Shown: in pieces, positions 1-9,944 of the stretch
Position numbering within the stretch: the first letter of the stretch is position 1
Layout of the letters: every line of letters begins with the position of its first letter
Source of the DNA: Lates calcarifer
Taxonomy: Eukaryota > Chordata > Actinopteri > Centropomidae
DNA: 64,000 nucleotides
Direction of reading: 5' to 3'
Assembly (NCBI RefSeq): GCF_001640805.2
Contig: NC_066849.1
Span: 24,488,250-24,552,249 of the forward strand
Program-made: the position numbers and the translations under genes
The notes under the pieces: generated by a model
Databases searched by the model: none
What the model was told of the DNA's origin: nothing
The model's input: only the letters and a program-made list of their open reading frames with translations

Positions 1-1343
1 TCAACAATCATTCCACATTATGTCAGACAAAATCGGCAATATGCTTCCTAACAAGATACTGTATGTCTGAGCGTGAGCAGGTGTGCATACTTGAGTGTCT
101 GTATTTGTGGCAATGAGTGTGTGCCAGGTAAGTGTTTTGATACTGTGATGAGAGCGATGCTGTCGGGGTGTCCACAGCCGTGCAGTGGAGGGGCTGATGC
201 CAGCTGAACATAGGTTTGACTGACACTGGCATTTAGCCGCTGACAGGGTTGACAATGCCAGGCAAAGATAGAGAATGTAGCACTGTTGGCTTCCCCACAT
301 CCATCACCTCCTCTCTCACTTGCTCCCTGTTGGCTTCTTCTTTCTTTCTCTCAGGATGTCTACATACCTCTCTTTTCTCCCTTCCCTTTTTTCCCCCCCT
401 GCAGCTTCAGCACCCCACCCTATGCATGCAAATCTAATAGGTATTTGCATACACAGGTTTCACAATTCTACATCACTAAAACTCCCACTGACAATGTCTG
501 ACCACTTTCATTTCCAAGACTATAGCCCTAGGCCTTTTTAGCATTCAGTAACCTACAGTGTGACTTCTATTGACCTCTATCAGCAAATGTCCAGAAATGC
601 AAACTTGACAAGTCTATAACACTCTTTCCCCCTTGAGGTACAGTGGCCTTTTCAGTTTCCTCTGAAGTATGAAAGCAAGCTGGCTAATTAGAACAAAATC
701 CAATAGGAACTCCAGCAGAGAGGTAAAATATTCCTATGTTAAAATGAAATAATGTTCCTGCATTGTTATTTGCTTTCCTTGGCTTGAAAAACAAGCCTTT
801 TTAGGCTTTAAATATCTTGCCCCCGTTGCACTGTCATCCATCGCTGAGCAGGCGAGGATGCCAGTTAGCCGAGAACTGAAGAGATCAGAAGTACCTTCAA
901 ACTGCAATGGGCTACACTGTTATTTATTTATTTATTTTGTTCCAAAGACTCATGAATTTTGAAAGCCAGAAAAATCCTAGCAGAGTAATCTTTGAATCAT
1001 TTGTATTGATCAACAACAACATTCTGCTTCTTGCTGACACATTATGCTCATTTATGGGTCAGTAAAAGTCTTATTATTGGCTCTTGAGCTGTCACTCCTA
1101 TGTATCGTGATCCTAAATCCGAGTCCAAAGCCCACAGTGGCCCTTGTAGAACTGAGGACCAGCCAAGATGTCCTCAGTCTGGACAGCTTTCCTCAGTACT
1201 CATGCAGATTTTGGTCCTCAGTCGTATAGAAATGCAGTAACACGTACAGTACAAGCTCACACAGAGAAAGAGGAATAGCAATAAGAAATTAATTTTAATT
1301 AACCACCAGGTTAAAGAAGGTTAAATAAAAACATTAAAATCTA

Positions 1344-1441
1344 ACCTCTCTCTCTGCTTCATCCCCACCTCTATCTCACATTTTCTCTCTTTTTCTTTCC
1401 CTCCCTGTCACCATCCCTCCCTCCTTCCCTTCCTCCCTTGT
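1344..1441. repeat. Pyrimidine-rich tract
   Basis: About 100 bases are almost entirely C and T, with CTCTCTCTCTG and CCCTCCCTCC-type runs and no coding signal. Confidence 0.6.
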
Positions 1442-2959
1442 CGAATGATCTCAAACCAATTGCTCTCCCTCGCTCATAAATATTCTCCAGAGCTCAGTTG
1501 GCCTTTCCCGTCAGGGGGCAGGGGAGAGGGAGTCGAGGATGTGGGGGAGGACTGGAGGAGTTGGAGTACAGAGGAACCAGGGTTTTACCCCCCCCTGCAG
1601 GCTTGCCACAGCACTGGAACTGCACTTAGCCATTTCTTATTATATTACATTTTACTGTATTTTTTTAATTCAGATTAGAAGTTACAAAGTGTTTAATTTT
1701 ACACTGACAATCTCTAATCCTTTGTCTGGACTGTATTAAAGGCCATATTGAAAAAGCCTGGAGAATTGCAGCTTTCTGTGGCAGTGGTGTAATGTGGAGT
1801 ATTGTTGAAAAACACCTATTCATTCATTCTTCCTCTTCTCCTGATGATTGCAAATCACAGAACAGTTTTTGGGCTTTTATGTCATTTTAAAGCTCTCGAC
1901 TGGTTGCGTGTTTCCTTGTTCACCAAACACACCTTGGTGTATGCAATTAACAGCATTTCTTCATTGACTGTTCTGACTGTTCACACTGACTGCATGAGTT
2001 CAGATTAGAGATATTTTTGTGCAGCTGCTGCTGTTTCAAGTGCATCAGAGGTGGAAATAGGTGTAAAATGAACAAAAGCATGTTTCGTTTAATAATTTAG
2101 AGGCATGTGGTGTTTCAAAATCATTTCCTGCAAACGGGAGAAGCTCTTGCTTTGCATTTTCTTGTGTGAAGTCGAGCCATATCCGCAGACAATAGCATAT
2201 TAGTCAAAATGTCAGCTCCTCCTTTCTTCTTCTTCATGGGCCATAACTTTTATATCACGCCTCATCTCCCATGTTTTCTCCTCTCTTTTCTCCTGTCAGT
2301 CCGCGGGCTATTCCACTGACTTCATTTGATGTAAGGAGTCATCTCTTGTAATTATGGAGTGATTAGTGTTTCAATTATATGCAAACATGTTTGTGGAGAG
2401 GATGGGGTGCAGAGGCATGACATTACAATACCTGTGCTGCACTGTGTAATCATGTCATTTGGATCTGGTAGAAGCAGAGCCTACTGTGCTTTATCGGTCT
2501 TGTGTTTATGACTGCCATTGCGCTACGCTTTAGATGGAAAAGCACATTTAAAAGAGATTATAAAATGGGATGGAATGAATGGGTATACAACCGCATGAAA
2601 CAATGAAGGGAAGAGAAAAGAAATGAGCATTAAGGAATATATCATAATGTAGTGCAATGAAACACAATGCTTTAATATGTCACATTGTTGGTAATAATGT
2701 AGGGGCACGGGAAATGGTTTAATATTAAATACAAGACTGTTGGTGGTGGTCAATTCCTGTGATGGTCAAACACATAGTATTTTTAATATACATATACGTC
2801 ATTTTACATATTCAATGGACAACTAGGATTTTTTTCACTGTTTTGCCCTAATGAAGACCAAGTGAGGTCAAAACCAGCCAACATTTTGACCAACATTTCT
2901 GACCTCACCTAAATAAGTGACATCATTGGTCACTTCTGAAAATGGCATAAACAACCTTT

Positions 2960-3200
2960 ATTTGTATTCATTGAAACTTAGAGTCTATGCGAATTATGAC
3001 ATACAGATGCACGGTGGTTATGGCACCATAAAACCTCTTATTAATGAGGTCAGAGTGGTCGGCAAAGTATGCGACTTATATATGTGGAACAGTCGACTTC
3101 CTGTTTCCCTACAGTCAACATTATTTTCTTTGAGCCATGACCACGATCGATTCCTAACCTTAACCAAGTAGTCTTTGTGCCTAAACCAAACGAAGGTAGG
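2960..3200 (+). repeat. Dispersed repeat fragment with AACCTTAACCAAGTAG motif
   Basis: It includes GATGCACGGTGGTTATGGCA and, at 3155-3190, CTAACCTTAACCAAGTAGTC followed by TGCCTAAACCAAACG. Related strings occur at 59316-59366 and 59525-59570. The pattern recalls a frequent fish repeat; its class is unknown. Confidence 0.4.
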
Positions 3201-4002
3201 GACACCAGATCAATGAAGCCCTCTGATAAACGACTTGTTTTGTTGCTTAGTTTGGAGAACTTGTTGGGAAGACTGCTTTAATGGTTTGTGGCAAGAGGGA
3301 ATGAAACATGATTTTTATGCCAGACAATGCACACAGAATTCCTTCCTGAGAGGTTGGTATAAAAAAAGTTGCACTACTTCCACCCTTCACTAATAAGAGA
3401 GGACAGATAATAGTAGCAGGACTGTGAGATGTCCCTTGTCATGAAATCACATACAGTGGGTTATTTTAAGCGATTTTAGGATACCCTCAATTTTAATCTG
3501 TGCAAGTAATAGAAAGAAAAATAAATGTTTGACTGTTACACCCTAGTATAATTACATTTAAAAAATATAAAATACACAGTTAGATACAGTTAGTTCATGT
3601 CACACTTCATTTATTGTTGGCACTGTGTTTCTTTAAATTCAAAGAACATTCCAGCCCTTCCCCTCTGTCTCTCCACTTCCCTGATTCATAACCAAATCAA
3701 ATCTGACCTTGTGGTTAACAGTGTAGAATGCAGTTGCAGGTGTGGACTGTTGATCCTTGCTGTAATTGTCTTGTTTGTTTATAAATCAATATATTAATGT
3801 CTGGAAATTATTATGGTTAAGATTTTTTACAAACACGTGTCGCAAGAGACCAAGAGATAGCAGGGGAGTAGAATGAGCTCCATTTTCAATCAAAATGCAG
3901 TTTTCTCTCGTGCATGAATGCCTGAGCAGCTTGTTCAATGAGAAAGCTGCGGTGGAGAAACAAGTCTGTCTATCGTCCTCCAGTCAGAGGTTGAACATGT
4001 CT

Positions 4003-4262
4003 TCAGGACAGAGGCAGAGCAGCCTCCTCCTCCTGATCACCAGCAGCAAAGGCAGTGACGAGGACTTCATCCAGCACAGAGCTTATGGCTTCTGACAAGT
4101 GTGATGGGGGAGTTATCAGGGCCAGAGGTCCATGGAAGCAGCTTTTATGAAAGAGAGACTCTGCATGAGTCTTTGAGTATATTTTGTCCAGATGGCCTGA
4201 GCTAAGATAATTTGGGTAGAGCTTGCGTACCAGTTTCAGTAGGTGTTGCTTCTTCATCATAT
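4003..4262 (-). other. Minus-strand protein-like ORF, unrecognised (possible terminal exon or gene remnant)
   Basis: From ATG codons near 4257 the minus strand reads MMKKQHLLKLVRKLYPNYLS and continues without a stop for about 83 codons, passing HGPLALITPPSHLSEAISSV and an acidic EEEAALPLS tail to a TGA at 4005-4003. Composition looks protein-like, and the same frame continues plausibly to about 3896 apart from two stops. I do not recognise the family. No clear splice acceptor precedes it (the minus-strand sequence upstream is A-rich). It lies 2.7 kb downstream of the minus-strand promoter-like island at 6976-7290, which could make it a distal exon of the same unit. It may also be chance or a decayed copy. 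Confidence 0.2.
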
Positions 4263-5573
4263 GGGTCAACTTATTTTTATATCAAATTGCATTTCCAGTA
4301 TTATCTTACATTGTAGATATGGCCTAAGACAAACAACACATCCCACCCCCCTCTAACTGAAAGAGAATATCACCAATTACAGCTCGTGATGTCTTCAGAA
4401 AGGCACAGGACTTTCACCACCACCCCTTGCATGTAATTGTAAAATGTATTCTTTTCTAATTCTGAACATTTTTGACCAGCACTTCTGTCTGTTATAACAT
4501 TTTACTCAAAAACTATTAGATCAGATGCAACATTCTGATTCACATGCATGGTTTGCATACATACATAGTTTGGTTCAACTTTAGTTTTGTTTAGACAGTG
4601 TTACTATTTCTTTTACTCAGCCAGTCTGCTACACTGATGTCCAATGAACTAAACAACTGTTTGAGTATTTAACTACTGCTAACTGTATGTGGATGTGTGG
4701 TGTACTCATGCATATCTGGTGATTCATTGGGCCCAGCTGCAGTATGTGATTATAATTTTAAAAAGCCCATGCAGGCATGTCATCAACAGACAGCACCTGT
4801 GTCATGAGGACCAGGATTTAGCGTAGCTGGTGGCTCTTCTTTTCCATTTGTTTGCGTGTGTGTTGAATGCGTATGCACAGTGTGTGTTTGCCCCATTATA
4901 TACACAATCTGATTCCAGGCTTTCCTTGTTTTATGTGTAGAGAGAAGTCTCTTGTCAACAGTGTTATGACAAATTACAGTACAAAAGGGATCAGCAGTCT
5001 TGATGTCGGCAAACCCTCCTGTAAATCATGCTTTCTCTCTCTCTGCGTTGCCCTTGCTTTCTATTAGCAGAGGTGTAGTGATATTCACGGCAGCCTCAAA
5101 TCAATAATGTAATTACTTTTGTAACAAAGCTTACCTACCCAAAACATTTTGACAGTTTTTTTTTCTGTGCGGTATTTCACAGTTTCACAAAATTGCCCTG
5201 AGTTTGAATTGCTTAAATAGGCTGAAACAAGGTTAAATGGTAAAAATGTATGTTATTTTCATTGTCTTCCTGGGGAAAAAAAAAATATATATATACATAT
5301 ATGTGTTTCAGCTTTGCTGAAAAGCAAAAGAAAATAGAGATAGCCACTATTTTATATAAATGGTTTCATTTAAAATGGTGTAAAGTGGTAAAAAGGGTTT
5401 TGATTGGGAAATAAAAGCAAGTGTTCAGTTCAGTAATACATTTCATTAAAGAAGCAACAATTTATAGTAAATAGTTTTACCATTAGATTTGGTTGAAAAG
5501 CCTCTGCTCTTTCAGATTTCTCAAAGAATCTGAGCAACAGGAACAGTTCGTCTTAAAATACAAATGCACACAT

Positions 5574-5588
5574 ACAGAGAGAGAGAGG

Positions 5589-5622
<34 letters not shown>

Positions 5623-5635
5623 GGGGGGGGGGGGG
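5574..5635. repeat. Compound microsatellite (GA)n-(GT)n-G15
   Basis: A GA run (5576-5588) is followed by about 14 GT units (5591-5619) and a run of 15 G (5621-5635). The G-run may form a quadruplex and is a likely site of length error. Confidence 0.9.
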
Positions 5636-6002
5636 CATTACATCTTAGTAATATCAATAATTCCAGAAGTATAACCTATAGGAGGAAGTTGTAGTGGAGG
5701 CTACAGCAGCAAATGGTGTTGAGTGTATCAGCAGAGTAATTAATGAGAAGTGTCAGGTTATAAGGCCATAGTGTATACATGCACGTAAATATGTGATTGG
5801 ATTTTACCAGTCAGCTGGTAACCAAGCAGCTGATGAATCAGCTAATTCAAGTACAACTTCAATGTCGTCTGACCCACCGCAACAGTATGGTGAATTATTA
5901 TAAAAACAAACATTTTTCCATTTATAATGAGCTTAAAAACAAAGCTTTAAAATCAAATATAATTTTTAGTTTCACTCCATTAAATGAGGGTTGTCAAACT
6001 TT

Positions 6003-6345
6003 ATTGCTGGGAGTTAGTTGAAAACATTCATACCACTCCCACATTTGTATGCTAAATACAGAGCTCCAGCCAGCAGCTAATTAGCTTAACTTAGCATAAA
6101 GATTGGAAGCAAGATTTGACAGAGGCAGAGCATTGCCAAAGGTAGAAAACTTCTCCTACCAGCACCTCCTCAGCTCACTGATTAATATGTTATATTTTCA
6201 TTTGTTTCATCTGTATCAAAATCAAAGTATAAGAAAGTTGTGATTTTATGAATCTGTGACATTATGTACTTTTTTCATGGCCGGTAGCAGGGAATTTCTG
6301 GAATCTTCTTGTCACCGTGAGGTTGCCAAGCAGCTGGGGAGACTG
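6003..6345 (+). repeat. Dispersed teleost repeat, copy 1 ('TTAGCATAAAG' family)
   Basis: It contains CCAGCCAGCAGCTAATTAGC, CTTAGCATAAAGATTGGAAG, CCTACCAGCACCTCCTCAGC and TTGTCACCGTGAGGTTGCCA. It matches the order of blocks in copy 2 at 15484-15740 and, from memory, a common percomorph element of uncertain class. No coding capacity or clear terminal repeats are seen. Confidence 0.6.
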
Positions 6346-6975
6346 TAATTTTAACTCACATAAGACCTCTCCAGTCTGACTTTAGGCCTCTTTACTCCCT
6401 GTTTTGAATATTATTAGACCAGTAAAATTAAGAGTTTATCAGTGTTAAAGCAGAATAAGAAGAAAAATCTTGTCAGTCAGAGTCTTGTAGTTACAGTGTG
6501 TGTTTTAAAGTTCATTTTACAACTTGTGACAGTTTGACTTGCAGGTTAAGACTTTCTGTGAAGCTTTATTATTTTGTTAGGGGTACCAGCCATACAGGTT
6601 TCTCTCTTGGCATTTAAGATTAGTCAGTCAGGTAAAATGTAGTTTTTCCTATTTAAATGTCTAAACCAAACTGCGCAAAGGATGCCACTCAAGATGTACA
6701 CCCTACCGATCACAAATTCTCATATTATCATATCATATTTGTAGCCTATATTTAAAGACTGCCTCAAAACATACTAAACTCCATGGTCCCAAAGTCCACA
6801 TTCAAAATTAAAGGAAATGTAGAATTCAACTCAACATTCCACAACGGGGGAGAGACACAACTCAATTTTCGGTTCAGTATTCTTATTACAATAAAGTTCA
6901 GTTCAGTTTCATTCATTAACCAAAACAGGAAAAAAAAACTCTTCCCATCAAAAAATAATAAATTGGTTCACTTAC

Positions 6976-7290
6976 AGATGGTCAGACAGTCTGAGAATCC
7001 AGTCCGGGTCTTCTGGAATGTGAGCGAGTGATCGGTTTCCGTAAACATACGATCAGAGTGGATATTAAGCGGTGAGAAGCAATCCGGGATTAACGATCGG
7101 AGGACGCTGTCCGTGGCGGATTGTAAACGGATAGTTTTTGCCCCGTGTAGCTCCGTGTTGCTCCGTTCTGCTACTCCTCCTCTGCCCCGCTCTGAGACCG
7201 ACAGGTAACAGGGGGATTCAAATTTCGGCGCGAACCGGAAACAAATCGGTGAGTCGACCATGAAAGGGGGGTTTCTGGGGGCGTTCCTGG
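6976..7290 (-). promoter_or_regulatory. CpG-rich promoter-like island with E2F/CHR/ETS motifs
   Basis: This segment of about 300 bases has about 20 CpGs, whereas flanking DNA is CpG-poor. On the minus strand it holds TTCGCGCC (7234-7227), a 4-base spacer and TTTGAA (7222-7217). That is the tandem CDE/CHR spacing known from cell-cycle promoters bound by E2F/DREAM complexes. A CCGGAA ETS-type core lies at 7235-7240. Minus-strand transcription would meet an ATG at 7048-7046 and a good splice donor (T|GTAAGT, exon end 6976), so a small first exon of about 7200-6976 is possible. On the + strand there are also donor-like sites (GACAG|GTAACA near 7204 and TCG|GTGAGT near 7247). Which gene it serves, if any, is unknown. 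Confidence 0.4.
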
Positions 7291-8727
7291 TATGAAAACC
7301 AGCAACGTAGGTTGTCGCAAACTACTGAGTAAGGAAAGCAGAATTAAATGCCCAATAAGTTGGAATCAACTTCAACCCCTTGAGGTAGGTCTAGGTTGCT
7401 TCCTTTTGCACTATTTTGCATCCTCAATGCAATTCATCCTAATCCTCTGCAGGAGTTTTAGAGAATATCTGTGGCTGTGGTCACAGTCTTATGTGGTAAT
7501 CAAGTGTTTGAAATAGGTAGGCTACTTGGGGAACGCTCAGTAGCATCAAAAGCATGAAAAAGCAGAATGAGTAGGAAACAGTATGTCGCCTTGTTTATAG
7601 GTTCTCTCAGCAGGTTTAATCGGATTTTCACAAATTAATGGTCTGATGTTTGTTTGATGTTGAAAAACTGTTGGTGGCAATTTTGTGAAGCGTTCACAAC
7701 CAGCAGCTATTAACCACATCATTACACGCTCTTTCTCTGTTATGATCTCACTTTCTCTCCTTGTTTGTCTCTGCGGTGGGTGGATGTCTAAAAGACACAA
7801 GTGTCCCCTTTTTTTGTCCCTTCGTCTTACTCCCACTTTCATGTGACTCTCCAGCTCTCTTCTTGTTGAGACTGGCTCATCAGTAGCTCAATTAACAAAG
7901 TTGACATGTGCCACTATGAAGGTGCCTTTCAGGAAGATGCTTGCAATGCAGTTGGCATGTGCAGAATTTATTTTGACGTCGCTCAAATGAAAAGCCTCTT
8001 TGTATGTAATTCTTAATTTCTAAAATCATTTCTCTGTTGCTAATGGTGCATACATACTGAGAAGGATCAATGTCACATCAGATTAAACCAAGAGGAGAAA
8101 AAAGCAAACTGCATTAAAGAAAAAATCTGCAACATTGGAAACAGCAGACCGGTTTGTGGCTTGCTTGTAAGGTCTTCCAAATAAATGTAATTTGGTGTAT
8201 CTTATACTGAATGGAGCATGAAGGACTTTTCTCCCATTTTGCACAATTCTCCTAGGGGAGGTCCTTGAAATAACTTTGAGTCTACATCAACCAACTGTTT
8301 TGCACAGCAGGTTATTTTGGTATCTGGGGTAACCTAGCTACAAAACACAACAATGTGTTCTCACTCAGGCCTTACTGATTATAAGCAAATGTTTGTCTAT
8401 CATGGTAAGGTAAATGTTGCTTGTGAGTTTTTTTGGTCCTTTTTCCCACAGCAATTGTTGGATCAGATTAGAGAAATACAAAGCATTACCAGCAGATAGA
8501 ATAATTTTCTCTCACCTGATGCCATTTTTTTCTTTTACTCAACTGAATATTGTCCTCTCAGAGCTTTGACTATTTTTCAAAATGGAAAGAACCACAAACT
8601 AGTCTTGCCGTGGCCAGTTATAGATCTTCCAGGTCAACCCCATCTCCTAGAAATAACATTCATATACAGCTAATGTGCAACAGCATATACGTTTTTGAAG
8701 AAATGATGCTAAAGACTATGTGGTAAA
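7291..8727. other. No feature recognised
   Basis: Unique AT-rich DNA between the CpG-rich island and the LINE fragment, with only short ORFs. Confidence 0.6.
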
Positions 8728-9433
8728 TAAGATAAGATAGACTTTATTTATCCCACTTGTGGGAAATTTACATGTTACAGCAGCAAGAAACAAGAGTGAC
8801 AAAAATAGAAAGCATTAAAAGTCTCTGTAATAAACTGAAATGCGCAGTTTGTAATATAGGAAAATGGTGATAATCAGTGAGGTAGATGAAGAAGTATGTG
8901 CAAATAAAGTGGAGTCCAGAGTTGCAGGTTTATTGTTGGGTCAGTCTGGTGTTGTACAGTCTGATGGCTGTTGGAATGAATGACCTGTGATAGCGATCCT
9001 TGCACCGTGGATGCAGCAGTCTGTTACTGAAGGAGCTGCTCAGGTCTCCCAAAGTCTCATGCAGGGGGTGGGAGGGGTTGTCCATGATAGACATCAGCTT
9101 GGCCAACATCCTCCTCTCACCCACCTCCTCAATGGAGTCCAGAGAGCAGTCCAGGGCAGAGCCGGTACCTCTGACCAGCTTATTCAGTCTCTTCCTGTCT
9201 CTCTTTGAGCATTCACTGCTCCAGCAGAGCACTGCATAAAAGATGGCAGAGGCCACCACAGAGTCATAGAAAGTCCTTAGCAGTGACCTGCACACTCCGA
9301 AGGATCTCAGGCTTCTCAGCAGGTGGAGACGACTCTGGCCCTTCTTGTACAGGGTTTTGGTGTTGTGAGACCAGTCCAGTTTATTGTTGAGGTAAACACC
9401 CAGGTATTTGTACTCCTTCACAATGTCCAAGAA
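8728..9433 (-). mobile_element. 5'-truncated LINE (L2/Rex1-type) 3' end with reverse-transcriptase C-terminus
   Basis: The minus strand encodes about 166 uninterrupted residues (9430-8930) typical of the C-terminal end of fish non-LTR retrotransposon ORF2. They include EYKYLGVYLNNKLDW, YKKGQSRLHLLRSLRSFGVC, VVASAIFYAVLCW and a DNPSHPLHETLGDL motif, ending in FIPTAIRLYN. The catalytic reverse-transcriptase core and endonuclease are absent, so the copy is dead on arrival. The 3' UTR (8929-8728) ends with the AAATTTCCCAC...GTGGGATAAATAAAG hairpin and a TATCTTATCTTAT short-repeat tail, the usual 3' end of this LINE group. The open frame suggests a fairly young insertion. Exact family (Rex1/Babar versus another CR1/L2 member) is from memory of the group. 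Confidence 0.85.
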
Positions 9434-9537
9434 TTACCTACCAAGTTGCAAAATGTATTAACGTCGCAACTGACAAATGATAAACGTATTTCATTTGTTT
9501 TCCAGGCAGTATCTGCTCTTGTAATGCACATCTGCTC

Positions 9538-9755
9538 ATAGTGGCTGTGGTTCAGAAGGTAGTTTCTCCAGTATGCATGTTGAAGTGTCCTTGAGCAAAA
9601 TACTTAACCCCCAACTGGCCTGTATGAATGTGTGTAACAGAGAAACACTATGTGTAGAAGCACTGTGTGAATGGGTGAATGTGACTCGTAGCTTAAATTG
9701 AGTGGTCATTAAAACTAGAGAGGCACTATATAAGTACAGTCCATTTACTTTTAAT
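9538..9755 (+). mobile_element. tRNA-derived SINE-like copy, internally deleted
   Basis: It begins with a tRNA A-box-like GTGGCTGTGGTTCAGAAGGT and continues through AAGTGTCCTTGAGCAAAATACTTAACCCC. It then has GTGTGAATGGGTGAATGTGAC and ends GCACTATATAAGTACAGTCC. I recognise this as a widespread percomorph repeat. The usual B-box (GGTTCGA-type) is missing between the A-box and CTCCAGT, so this copy is internally deleted and unlikely to be transcribed by RNA polymerase III. It sits 0.1 kb from the LINE fragment. Confidence 0.65.
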
Positions 9756-9862
9756 AATAAAAGCATTATTAGACAAGACGAATGAAAAACAAATGAGTTA
9801 GAAGTAAAAAAAAAAAAAGACTTTTTGGATCACCTAACATAATTCTTATGTGAAATGAAATA

Positions 9863-9932
9863 CAGCGTCTCGAGATAACTTCTGTTGTGAATTGGCGCTA
9901 TATAAATAAAATTTGACTTGACTTGACTTGAC
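9863..9932 (+). repeat. Retroposon tail fragment ending in (TTGAC)4
   Basis: It has TCTCGAGATAACTTCTGTTG followed by TTGGCGCTATATAAATAAAA and then four TTGAC units (9913-9932). This is the common 3' tail of a fish LINE/SINE lineage. Only the end is present. It completes a cluster of three retroposon pieces in 1.2 kb. Confidence 0.6.
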
Positions 9933-9944
9933 AAAATTAGAATT

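Larger units (their letters stand above)
1..6975. other. No supported coding gene (upstream intron or 5' flank)
   Basis: Apart from the repeats, microsatellites and the weak minus-strand ORF listed separately, this stretch has short random ORFs and AT-rich unique DNA. No upstream brinp exon was found. Confidence 0.6.
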
